A stretch of DNA of 14,000 nucleotides from Lachnospiraceae bacterium UBA6987 (lineage in GTDB: Bacteria > Bacillota > Clostridia > Lachnospirales > Lachnospiraceae): assembly GCA_002449955.1 (NCBI GenBank), contig DJYD01000034.1:1-14000 (forward strand). The letters run 5' to 3'. The notes below the pieces were generated by a model. The model had not been told where the DNA came from. It made no database searches and worked only from the letters and a program-made list of their open reading frames with translations. Position numbers and translations under genes: made by a program. Positions 6,765 to 13,416 of the stretch are shown here, one piece after another (positions within the stretch are counted from its first letter, which is position 1; each line of letters begins with the position of its first letter).

Positions 6765-7652
6765 TTAATCGAAAGGCATGTCAAGCGTCAGTCTTCCCAG
6801 ACGGCCTTTCCTCAGATCGTCGAGAAATCGTTTGGCCGCTTTCTCGCTGTCGGCTGCGCCGCCCTTTTTTAACAGCTGATTCCGTTCGGCAATCAGGAGC
6901 AGGGAACGATACGGATCTTCATCAAGGCTGCCGTATTTGGCTGTCAGTGCTTCGGGATAATGCTTTGACAGCAGGACAAGGCCTTCCGCTGCCAGATCTT
7001 CAGACGGCAGGACATCATCACTGATCGATCCGATCAGGGCCAGATGAATGCCTACGCGTGGATCTTCAAATTTTGGCCAGAGAATTCCCGGAGTATCCAG
7101 AAGTTCAATTGAACGGCCGAGTCTGATCCATTGGCTGCCCCTGGTCACGCCCGGCTTGTCGCCGGTTTTGGCTGATGCGCGTCCCGCAAGGGAATTGATC
7201 AGGGTGGATTTCCCCACATTGGGGATTCCGACGACCATAATGCGGGCCGGTCTGTTGACGATGCCTCTTGCCTTATCCTTTTTTGCCTTTTCTGCTGAAA
7301 TCTCGTCCAGCAGTTTTCTGACCGACTTCACACTGCCGGTATTCCGCGCATCTGTGGCGGCGGCAGATGTAGTGTCCCGCGAAAGCCTGCTTATCCACTG
7401 CTCCGTCAGGTTTTGGTCAGCCAGATCTGCTTTGTTCAGCAGGATAAGGCGTCTCTTATTTTTACCAAGCTCAGCCATATCAGGATTCAGGCTTGATAAA
7501 GGTGCTCTGGCATCGCGGATTTCCAGGATCATGTCAACTAATTTCAGATCCTCTTCCATAGTGCGTCTGGCCTTGGTCATATGACCGGGGTACCAGTTGA
7601 TCGCTGTGGATACAAAACGCGACGACTCGTTTATCGGCTTATCATTGTTCAT
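6765..7652 (-). CDS. rbgA: Ribosome biogenesis GTPase RbgA (YlqF)
   Basis: RbgA is a circularly permuted GTPase that matures the 45S particle to the 50S subunit. The permuted motif order is visible: NKAD (residues 73-76, G4) comes first, then GIPNVGKS (142-149, G1), GVT (168-170, G2) and DTPG (186-189, G3). The N-terminal INWYPGHMTKA is typical of the family. The C-terminal domain carries DPYRSLL and ends in LTLDMPFD. At 295 residues it is slightly longer than B. subtilis RbgA. The frame extends to 7703, but the ATG at 7652 is chosen because it follows GGAAGGTG, lies 4 bases after the upstream stop, and matches the family N-terminus. Confidence 0.97.
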   Translation of the reverse strand: MNNDKPINESSRFVSTAINWYPGHMTKARRTMEEDLKLVDMILEIRDARAPLSSLNPDMAELGKNKRRLILLNKADLADQNLTEQWISRLSRDTTSAAATDARNTGSVKSVRKLLDEISAEKAKKDKARGIVNRPARIMVVGIPNVGKSTLINSLAGRASAKTGDKPGVTRGSQWIRLGRSIELLDTPGILWPKFEDPRVGIHLALIGSISDDVLPSEDLAAEGLVLLSKHYPEALTAKYGSLDEDPYRSLLLIAERNQLLKKGGAADSEKAAKRFLDDLRKGRLGRLTLDMPFD

Positions 7653-7656
7653 CCGT

Positions 7657-8679
7657 TCACCTTCCTGCAGGACGGAAAGGAATACTGAGCCTGCTTCCGT
7701 CAAAGCAATCCCGGATAAGAATTCTATCTGTCAGGCCGTCAAAGCTGAAATTGGCAACCGTACAGCTAAGCTCATGGTAAGGAAACTTGTTCGGATCCTT
7801 ATAGACGCAGCGATAGTAGTCCTCTTCCGCATAAGCAAGGATCTTTTGCAGATCCTCAATTGTGGCTGTCTCTGCGGAAACTGCCGGAATCAGTTCATTC
7901 ACTTTGGCATCACGGAAAGCTGAGCTGACATACGGCTCAGGCAGAAGGCTGTCTTTCCTTGTGGTAAAATGATTTGCTCTGGCGTATCGCTCATGCACTT
8001 CCGTCACATATATGGCGTCAATATCTTTTTCCACATTGACCGCCTTATCCTGTACCCGGTCATACAGATTCAGGCTGAAAGCCGATGCCACCCGCATACG
8101 GGAAAGCCGGTAAACCGCCTCTTCAATTGTACGCGCGTTCATCACATCACGCACCATGATGTAACGGGACACCTGATTTAAGTCTATCTTGGTGTCATAG
8201 ATATAATTGCTGGAATACAGCAGTCCATAGCTGTTCCATCCAAAGGCGTAACCGGTCAGTTTTTCCGCCATGGTGAAGCCCGTAATCGTATGATCACCGT
8301 AGTCGTATGTTACGAGTGCGGTATTGGCCGGATCATAACCCTTATCATCTTCGTTGTGTGACAGAAGAAAAGCGCCGTCATTACGGCGAAGCATCAGCGT
8401 CGTGCAGCCGTCGGCTCTCTTAAAGATCTCCGGGAAGAACATCAGGAAAGCAGCATCCTCACCCATCGAAGCCCCTTCGGCACGCCCAAGGATTTCTGCA
8501 TAGGCATCCGGATACTCTTTTTCCAGTTTCAAGCGGAGCTTGCGGACTGTCTCGGCTACTTCGGTAATCTGAATGGTTCTTTCGTATTTTTCCTTGACCT
8601 TGGACAGGTAAGGAAGAAACTCGCGGGCAGTCTGGACTCCCATCTCAAAAGGGGAACCACTGACAGTGAATTGTCTCAT
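7657..8679 (-). CDS. C45-family / acyl-CoA:6-APA acyltransferase-like Ntn hydrolase
   Basis: The 340-residue protein resembles the family of penicillin acyltransferase-like (peptidase C45) Ntn hydrolases. These free an N-terminal Cys by self-cleavage and act on amide or acyl bonds. The signature is DGCTTL with the likely nucleophile Cys92 after Gly91, then LSHNEDD and FGWNSYGLLYSSNY, which fit the beta-sandwich core of such enzymes. The first 91 residues would form the small subunit. No signal peptide is seen, so it is probably cytoplasmic. The ATG at 8679 overlaps the lepB stop (ATGA) and follows AAAAGGAG; rbgA starts 4 bases after its stop. The substrate cannot be deduced. Family membership is fairly sure; the exact function is unknown. 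Confidence 0.8.
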   Translation of the reverse strand: MRQFTVSGSPFEMGVQTAREFLPYLSKVKEKYERTIQITEVAETVRKLRLKLEKEYPDAYAEILGRAEGASMGEDAAFLMFFPEIFKRADGCTTLMLRRNDGAFLLSHNEDDKGYDPANTALVTYDYGDHTITGFTMAEKLTGYAFGWNSYGLLYSSNYIYDTKIDLNQVSRYIMVRDVMNARTIEEAVYRLSRMRVASAFSLNLYDRVQDKAVNVEKDIDAIYVTEVHERYARANHFTTRKDSLLPEPYVSSAFRDAKVNELIPAVSAETATIEDLQKILAYAEEDYYRCVYKDPNKFPYHELSCTVANFSFDGLTDRILIRDCFDGSRLSIPFRPAGR

Positions 8680-9260
8680 GATGACTCCTTTTCTGCGTGT
8701 TCACTAACACTGCCAAAACGGGAAAACGGTGAGTACCTAAGCCAAACCGTCCCCAGTATCTCCGATTTCCGGATATTGCCGATATCGGAAAAGCGGGAAT
8801 CTCTGCTCGCATCGGGACTTCGGCCGATCACAAAATACTCATCTTCCCCCAGGATTACCGGATCTTCCGCGATTCCGGCATTAGGAATGGAAAAGCTGAT
8901 CCTCTCATCTGCAAGTGGCTGATCATTGATCAGAACTTTGCCGTCCCTGATCTGAACCGTCTCTCCCGGCAGGCCAAGAATCAGCTTCAAATAGACGCTG
9001 TCTTCTCCTTCCTGCGTATACGCAGCAAGGTCAAAGCGCTTCAGGGGAACCAGACTGCCTTTGGTACGGTTGATGAGCATCTTGTCACCGCTGTCCATCA
9101 GCGGCATCATGGAATTGCCTTCCATCGTTACTCTTGTACCGAAGGCCCAGGTCAGGAAAAAGGCAAGTATCACAACTAAAATGATATCCACAATCCATGA
9201 ACTGATACGGCGGATCATATCTTCCGCACTGACAACTTCATAAGATCTCTTCCTGGCCAT
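8676..9260 (-). CDS. lepB: Signal peptidase I paralogue with altered box E
   Basis: This is a membrane serine protease of the type I signal peptidase family, 194 residues. The membrane segment is about residues 22-42. Ser50 lies in MEGNSMMPL (standard GxSMxP) and the general-base Lys92 in YLKLILGLPGE, where the usual Arg after Lys is Leu. Box E, normally GDNRxxSxDSR, reads GRSPDASRDSR (146-156), so the GDN part is lost while SxDSR is kept. Both catalytic residues remain, so it is probably active but may have changed specificity. The frame runs up to 9308; the ATG at 9260 is chosen for its AAAGGAG and because a promoter lies just upstream. It is the first gene of the operon that continues to yraN. 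Confidence 0.92.
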   Translation of the reverse strand: MARKRSYEVVSAEDMIRRISSWIVDIILVVILAFFLTWAFGTRVTMEGNSMMPLMDSGDKMLINRTKGSLVPLKRFDLAAYTQEGEDSVYLKLILGLPGETVQIRDGKVLINDQPLADERISFSIPNAGIAEDPVILGEDEYFVIGRSPDASRDSRFSDIGNIRKSEILGTVWLRYSPFSRFGSVSEHAEKESS

Positions 9261-9279
9261 AGCTGCTCCTTTCTTTGTC

Positions 9280-9308
9280 AGTATACTTTGTTTTGCCGCA
9301 AATGGCAA
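9280..9308 (-). promoter_or_regulatory. Promoter of the lepB-C45-rbgA-lepB-rnhB-yraN operon
   Basis: On the minus strand there is -35 TTGCCA (9308-9303), a 17-base spacer and -10 TATACT (9285-9280). The start point would be near 9273, so the mRNA leader before the lepB ATG is only about 13 bases, little more than the ribosome binding site. It begins 10 bases after the rplS terminator. Confidence 0.82.
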
Positions 9309-9317
9309 GCAACAGAT

Positions 9318-9348
9318 AGAAAAAGAGCGCCCCGTCTGGAGCGCTCTT
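9318..9348 (-). terminator. Intrinsic terminator after rplS
   Basis: On the minus strand an 11-bp stem (AAGAGCGCUCC with GGGGCGCUCUU, one G-U pair) closed by the loop AGAC is followed by U's. It lies 14 bases after the rplS stop and ends the ylxM-to-rplS unit. Confidence 0.93.
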
Positions 9349-9362
9349 CATCACCCTTAGGA

Positions 9363-9710
9363 TTATCTCCGGGCTTCCTTGACCTTCGCAGCCCTACCTA
9401 CGCGATCACGCAGGTAGGTCAGGCGCGCACGGCGTACCTTACCTTTGCGGACAACATCCACATGGTCAATCATGGGGCTGTGCAGCGGCCAGGTCTTTTC
9501 TACGCCAACGCCGTTTGAGATCTTACGCACGGTAAAGGTCTCACGGGCGCCGCCGTTCTGCCTTTTGATCACAATGCCCTCGAACATCTGGATACGTTCA
9601 CGGGTACCTTCTTTGATCTTGGCATATACCCGGACGGTATCGCCAACACGGAAATTGCCGACGTTCTCTTTGAGCTGTTCGTCTTCAATTTTCTTGATGA
9701 TGTCGTTCAT
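9363..9710 (-). CDS. rplS: Ribosomal protein L19 (bL19)
   Basis: L19 sits at the 30S-50S interface of the large subunit. The 115-residue protein shows the family core FRVGDTVRVYAKIKEG, IQMFEGIVIKRQ and the basic end RARLTYLRDRVGRAAKVKEARR. The frame opens at 9737, but the ATG at 9710 is chosen. It gives the standard N-terminus MNDIIKKIEDEQ and has AAGGAGG at the right distance. The gene follows trmD after an 84-base gap holding a structured leader, so it may be controlled separately from the upstream genes. A strong terminator follows. Confidence 0.98.
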   Translation of the reverse strand: MNDIIKKIEDEQLKENVGNFRVGDTVRVYAKIKEGTRERIQMFEGIVIKRQNGGARETFTVRKISNGVGVEKTWPLHSPMIDHVDVVRKGKVRRARLTYLRDRVGRAAKVKEARR

Positions 9711-9794
9711 ACTTTCCTCCTTGAAAAGGACGTTCATACCGCCTATAGCGGAAGCGGACCGCTCCTTGAAATGACACGCGCATTAGTTTACCAT
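9711..9794 (-). promoter_or_regulatory. Structured leader of rplS (L19-leader-like)
   Basis: Between the trmD stop and the rplS start the minus strand can form hairpins: AGCGG/CCGCU (9763-9753), CCGC/GCGG (9751-9739), and UCCUU-UUC-AAGGA (9730-9718), which covers part of the rplS Shine-Dalgarno sequence. The 10-base sequence TTTCAAGGAG occurs twice (9771-9762 and 9726-9717), so the upstream copy could compete for the UCCUU strand and free the ribosome binding site. Ribosomal protein L19 leaders are known in Bacillota; whether this matches that Rfam family was not tested. Confidence 0.5.
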
Positions 9795-9813
9795 CTACTC
9801 AGACGGAATGCAA
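9785..9813 (-). promoter_or_regulatory. Weak candidate promoter for rplS
   Basis: On the minus strand TTGCAT (9813-9808) and TAAACT (9790-9785) are 17 bases apart, at the very end of trmD. The match is weak (3 and 4 of 6 bases), but the position just before the rplS leader is sensible. The gene may equally be read through from trmD. Confidence 0.3.
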
Positions 9814-10541
9814 GTGTTTTTTAATTTTTCGAGAAAATTTTTGTCTTTTTTGTCCAAATCCACCTTGTCAAGCAGTTCAGGACGAACCGTCAGGGTCCGC
9901 AAAAGAGACTGATCTCTTCTCCACCTGGCAATGTTGGCATGGTGACCGCTCTTTAAGACTTCAGGAACTTCTCTTCCCATAAACACATCTGGCCTAGTAT
10001 ACTGGGGATACTCAAGCAGACCGTTCATAAAGGATTCTTCCTCACCGGATTCCTCATTGGAGAGAACGCCGGGCACCATACGGGAGATCGCATCGATCAT
10101 CACCATGGCCGGCAGCTCTCCGCCTGTCAGCACATAATCCCCGATCGAGACGCGTTCCGCCTGAAGCTCGTCAAGCACGCGTTCGTCAACCCCTTCGTAA
10201 TGGCCGCAGAGAAAGACCAGGGCATCTTCCTTGGCATAATCAAGAGCCATACTTTGATCAAATACCCGGCCCTGCGGTGTGACATAGATGAAGCGCGGTT
10301 TCTTTTCCTGGTCTTTTGTCGCAAATTCCCAGGCCTCATAGATCGGCGGAGCCATCATAACCATTCCGGCACCGCCGCCATACGGATAGTCGTCCACGTG
10401 TCCGTAACGGTCATGGGCAAAATCGCGAATATTGACCGTGGTCAGCGAAATCGTCCCCTGCGCCAGTGCTCTCCCGGTAATGCTGGTGTTTATCCCCTGC
10501 TCAATCATTTCTGGAAACAGCGTGAGCACAGTAAACTTCAT
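9795..10541 (-). CDS. trmD: tRNA (guanine-37 N1) methyltransferase TrmD
   Basis: TrmD methylates G37 next to the anticodon of tRNAs reading CNN codons, using S-adenosylmethionine, and prevents +1 frameshifting. It has the SPOUT knot signatures PYGGGAGMVM, LCGHYEGVDERV and SIGDYVLTGGELP, followed by the C-terminal substrate-binding part with SGHHANIARWRRDQSL. The length of 248 residues is typical. The ATG at 10541 overlaps the rimM stop (ATGA) and follows GGAGGA. The last codons are A-rich and differ from the rest of the gene in composition. Confidence 0.98.
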   Translation of the reverse strand: MKFTVLTLFPEMIEQGINTSITGRALAQGTISLTTVNIRDFAHDRYGHVDDYPYGGGAGMVMMAPPIYEAWEFATKDQEKKPRFIYVTPQGRVFDQSMALDYAKEDALVFLCGHYEGVDERVLDELQAERVSIGDYVLTGGELPAMVMIDAISRMVPGVLSNEESGEEESFMNGLLEYPQYTRPDVFMGREVPEVLKSGHHANIARWRRDQSLLRTLTVRPELLDKVDLDKKDKNFLEKLKNTCIPSE

Positions 10542-11059
10542 AGGTCCTCCAGTCCGTCAAGCATATGGACAAGGATGCGCGACTGTTCCACATTCACATC
10601 CAGAACGCACTGCCTGATGTGGGGAATAAGGTAATCCTTTGGTGTTCCATCCTTCTCCCCCCGCACAAGGAAGACGTCATTGGCCCCGGTTTCCAGAACA
10701 TCCTTTACCTTTCCCAGTATGCGTCCGTCATCCGTCTCCACAAGACATCCGAGCAGATCCGCAATATAGTAACGGCCTTCGGGAAGCGGCACGGCATCTT
10801 CGCGCGCGATATATAAGGACAGGCCCTTATAAGGAAGGATCTGGTTAATATCACTTACGCCGGCAAATGTGAGCAGAACCATGCTTTTATGGAAGCGCAC
10901 GCCTTCAAGCTTCATTTCCTTCATGCCGCTTTTTGTCTCAAAATAGACCCGTGAAAGCTTCAGGAAACGAGCCGGGTCATCCACGGTCGGATAAACACAG
11001 ATCTCTCCTTTTATCCCATGCGTGGAAGCGAAAACCCCAACACGCAGATACGGTTCCAT
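10538..11059 (-). CDS. rimM: 16S rRNA processing protein RimM
   Basis: RimM binds S19 and helps mature the head of the 30S subunit. The 173-residue protein has an N-terminal RimM domain (LRVGVFASTHGIKGEICVYP) and a C-terminal PRC-barrel (YYIADLLGCLVETDDGRILGKVKDVLETGANDVFLV region, about residues 97-165). The ATG at 11059 shares one base with the khpA stop (TAATG). No strong Shine-Dalgarno sequence is seen before it, so translation probably depends on ribosomes ending khpA. It overlaps trmD by four bases. Confidence 0.97.
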   Translation of the reverse strand: MEPYLRVGVFASTHGIKGEICVYPTVDDPARFLKLSRVYFETKSGMKEMKLEGVRFHKSMVLLTFAGVSDINQILPYKGLSLYIAREDAVPLPEGRYYIADLLGCLVETDDGRILGKVKDVLETGANDVFLVRGEKDGTPKDYLIPHIRQCVLDVNVEQSRILVHMLDGLEDL

Positions 11060-11286
11060 TAATCGATATCCAGCGTGACGCGGACGTCATCGCGTACGGC
11101 CTGGGCTTTCAGGACGGTACGGATCGCCTTGGCGATACGTCCCTGCTTGCCAATCACCTTTCCCATATCGGAAGGATCGACGGAAAGCGTCAGGCAGGTT
11201 TCACCGTCCACGATTTTTTCCGTGACAACAACAGACTCCGGATGCGTAACCAGAGCCTTTGCAATCACTTCGACCAATTCTTTCAT
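11059..11286 (-). CDS. khpA: KH-domain RNA-binding protein KhpA (YlqC)
   Basis: This is a small single-KH protein that, in other Gram-positive bacteria, pairs with KhpB and influences RNA and cell-envelope growth. The 75-residue chain is almost only a KH domain, with the GxxG loop in GKVIGKQGRIAKAIR. It lies between rpsP and rimM as in B. subtilis, but ylqD, found there after ylqC, is absent. The ATG at 11286 follows GAGGT and is 17 bases after rpsP. Confidence 0.95.
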   Translation of the reverse strand: MKELVEVIAKALVTHPESVVVTEKIVDGETCLTLSVDPSDMGKVIGKQGRIAKAIRTVLKAQAVRDDVRVTLDID

Positions 11287-11303
11287 GAAACTTACCTCGT
11301 GCC

Positions 11304-11546
11304 TTATTCAAGGCCGGCAATCTTCAGAAGCTTGGCAACCGTATCAGTGGGCTTTGCACCTTTTCCTAACCAGTCTTTTGCCTTCTCCGTATCGATTTTG
11401 ACTACGCTGGGTTCCTGCGTCGGATCATAAAAGCCGATTTCTTCGATGAAACGGCCGTCACGAGGAGCACGCTCGTCCGCAACGATCACGCGATAGGTGG
11501 GTTGTTTCTTCTTACCCAGACGGGTCAGACGAATTTTTACTGCCAT
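11304..11546 (-). CDS. rpsP: Ribosomal protein S16 (bS16)
   Basis: S16 is a small-subunit protein needed for 30S assembly. The 80-residue protein has the conserved start MAVKIRLTRLGKKKQPTYR, then VADERAPRDGRFIEEIGFYDP, and ends with the usual helical segment. The frame runs up to 11573, but the ATG at 11546 gives the standard N-terminus and follows GGAGG at about 8 bases. It lies 62 bases after ffh. Confidence 0.98.
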   Translation of the reverse strand: MAVKIRLTRLGKKKQPTYRVIVADERAPRDGRFIEEIGFYDPTQEPSVVKIDTEKAKDWLGKGAKPTDTVAKLLKIAGLE

Positions 11547-11608
11547 AGTTTTATCCTCCAAATTGTTGGGCATTGCCCTGATATCTAAAGTCCTTGGACT
11601 TAAGAGCG
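11547..11608 (-). other. ffh-rpsP spacer with two small hairpins
   Basis: The 62-base gap holds two short inverted repeats: AAGTC/GACTT around 11588-11601 and GGGC/GCCC around 11568-11578. Neither is followed by a U-run, so they are not a standard terminator. They could be an mRNA processing or stability element, or chance. No convincing promoter is visible. Confidence 0.3.
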
Positions 11609-12952
11609 TTAAAAGGGAAGCTTGAACGGCATACGGCCTTTCTTTCCCATCTTGCCGTTCATATGTTTCATCATCTGACGGCTTTGTTCAAATTGCTTCA
11701 GCAAACGGTTGACATCCTGAATGGACGTGCCTGAGCCGGCGGCGATCCGCCGTTTTCTGGGCGGTGTGATTTTGTCCGGGCGATGTCTTTCTTCCCTGGT
11801 CATGGACAAGATGATCGCTTCAATATGCTTCATGGACTTATCATCAGGAAGCTCAGCCCCCCTCAGTTTGCTGCCCATGCCCGGGATCATCTTCAGAATC
11901 TCGCCGAGGCCGCCCATTTTATTCATCTGGCGCATCTGCCCCAGGAAATCTTCCAGATCGAATTCATTCTTTCTTAATTTCCGGTAAGCTTCTTTCGAGG
12001 CTTCTTCGTCAAAATCGGCATTCTGCGCTTTTTCGATCAGGCTGAGAACATCTCCCATGCCGAGAATGCGGTTAGCCATTCTGGCAGGGCTGAAGGTTTC
12101 CAGGTCTTCCAGCTTTTCTCCCATGCCGGCGTAGAAAATGGGCTTTCCGGTAACGGAGCGGACGGAAAGGGCTGCACCGCCTCTTGCATCGCCATCCAGC
12201 TTTGTAAGGATCACACCGTCTATCCCGATGCGGTCATTAAAGCTTGTGGCGACATTGACGGCGTCCTGACCGGTCATGGCATCGACGACCAGAATGGTCT
12301 GGGTGACCGGGACGGCTTCCTTTAAAGCCTCCAGCTCTTCCATCATGCTGTCATCAATATGAAGACGGCCTGCCGTATCGAGGATCACCAGATTGTAATG
12401 CTTTTCTTCGGCTTCCTTCATTGCCATGCGGGCGATATCAGGAACCGTGAAATCCGTGCCGGGGGCAAATACCGGAACCGACAGTTTCTCACCGTTGCGC
12501 TTCAGCTGATCAATTGCAGCCGGGCGGTAGATATCGCAGGCAACAAGCAGGGGATTGCGGTCTTTTTTCTTCCGCAGCTGAGCCGCAAGCTTTGCACTGG
12601 AGGTGGTTTTACCTGAGCCCTGAAGTCCTGCCATCAGGAAAACCGTGATCTCATTTCTCGGCTGAAGTTTGATATCAACCGGTTCACCGCCCATGGAGGC
12701 GATCAGTTCCTCATTGACAATCTTGATGACCTGCTGCCCAGGCGTCAGTGAATTCATCACTTCAGCGCCGACAGCGCGTTCTTCCACCCGCTTGACAAAA
12801 TCCTTGACAACCTTGTAGTTGACGTCAGCTTCCAGCAGAGCCAGCTTGACTTCCCGCATGGCCGTCTTGACGTCGGACTCAGTCAGCAGACCTTTGTCCG
12901 TCAGTTTTTTGAAGGTATTCTGCAGTTTATCCGCTAAGCTTTCAAATGCCAT
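11609..12952 (-). CDS. ffh: Signal recognition particle protein Ffh (SRP54)
   Basis: Ffh binds signal sequences emerging from the ribosome and, with the SRP RNA and FtsY, brings them to the membrane. The N domain is about residues 1-90. The G domain has GLQGSGKT (109-116), DTAGR (192-196) and TKLDGDARGG (250-259). The M domain is from about 295, with Met-rich segments (QMRQMNKMGG, SRQMMKHMNGKMG) and the RNA-binding RRIAAGSG. It is 447 residues, the normal length. The ATG at 12952 follows AGGA and lies 24 bases after ylxM. No SRP RNA gene is in this window. Confidence 0.98.
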   Translation of the reverse strand: MAFESLADKLQNTFKKLTDKGLLTESDVKTAMREVKLALLEADVNYKVVKDFVKRVEERAVGAEVMNSLTPGQQVIKIVNEELIASMGGEPVDIKLQPRNEITVFLMAGLQGSGKTTSSAKLAAQLRKKKDRNPLLVACDIYRPAAIDQLKRNGEKLSVPVFAPGTDFTVPDIARMAMKEAEEKHYNLVILDTAGRLHIDDSMMEELEALKEAVPVTQTILVVDAMTGQDAVNVATSFNDRIGIDGVILTKLDGDARGGAALSVRSVTGKPIFYAGMGEKLEDLETFSPARMANRILGMGDVLSLIEKAQNADFDEEASKEAYRKLRKNEFDLEDFLGQMRQMNKMGGLGEILKMIPGMGSKLRGAELPDDKSMKHIEAIILSMTREERHRPDKITPPRKRRIAAGSGTSIQDVNRLLKQFEQSRQMMKHMNGKMGKKGRMPFKLPF

Positions 12953-12976
12953 GATCTGTCCTGTCTGCCTTTTTGG

Positions 12977-13318
12977 CTATCGTTCTTCTATGCGCTCGGA
13001 AAGCAGGATGATTTCATCCAGAAGGGACAAGTCTCCGCTTTGTCTGATGGTATCCGCAAGTTCACGGATTTTCAGTACATCCTTGCGGTCATTCAGATAC
13101 TTATCCACCAGTCCAAGCTTGGCTTCATACGCTTCCAGCGCCTCTTCACTGCGTTTGATCATATCGTGGATGCCCTGACGGCTGACACCGTAGGTGGCGG
13201 CGGCTTCAGACAGGCTGAGGTCTCCAAAGCGGACATTTTCATAGATTTCCTGCTGCCGTTTTGTCAGCAGTTCTCCGTAAAAATCATATAACAGACTTTC
13301 TCTTCCTAATTTGTCCAT
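12977..13318 (-). CDS. ylxM: YlxM family (UPF0122) helix-turn-helix protein, SRP-associated
   Basis: This is a small DNA-binding-like protein encoded before ffh in Gram-positive bacteria; in streptococci it has been linked to SRP function. The 113-residue protein has a sigma-factor-region-4-like helix-turn-helix: LLTKRQQEIYENVRFGDLSLSEAA then YGVSRQGIHDMIKRSEEAL (residues about 18-60), followed by a helical tail. The ATG at 13318 has a weak ribosome binding site (GGATGGTG). It is the first gene of the ylxM-ffh-rpsP unit. Confidence 0.95.
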   Translation of the reverse strand: MDKLGRESLLYDFYGELLTKRQQEIYENVRFGDLSLSEAAATYGVSRQGIHDMIKRSEEALEAYEAKLGLVDKYLNDRKDVLKIRELADTIRQSGDLSLLDEIILLSERIEER

Positions 13319-13353
13319 GTCACACCATCCGGCCGTAAAACGCAGCCTCGCTT

Positions 13354-13382
13354 ACGTTAACACAAAAAAAAGAGCCTGTCAA
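13354..13382 (-). promoter_or_regulatory. Candidate promoter of ylxM-ffh operon inside the pnp terminator
   Basis: On the minus strand a perfect -35 TTGACA (13382-13377) lies in the 3' arm of the pnp terminator. It is followed after 17 bases by TAACGT (13359-13354), preceded by TGT, giving an extended -10. The -10 matches only 3 of 6 bases, so the call rests on the -35, the spacing and the TG element. Confidence 0.5.
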
Positions 13383-13401
13383 GCATTTTTTCTTGACAGG
13401 C
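13364..13401 (-). terminator. Intrinsic terminator after pnp
   Basis: On the minus strand a perfect 10-bp stem GCCTGTCAAG/CTTGACAGGC (13401-13392 with 13383-13374) with an A-rich 8-base loop is followed by UC and eight U's. It lies 15 bases after the pnp stop. No comparable U-run follows on the plus strand, so it works one way. Confidence 0.95.
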
Positions 13402-13416
13402 CCGAATGATTTTTAA

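Noticed and set aside
9816..9824. Slippery-looking A AAA AAC near the end of trmD
   Set aside because: A -1 shift would end after about the same number of residues with no new domain, and no clear stimulatory structure follows within the coding region.
11547..11608. A separate rpsP promoter in the ffh-rpsP gap
   Set aside because: No pair of hexamers at 16-18 base spacing was found; TTTAGATA lacks a -35 partner.
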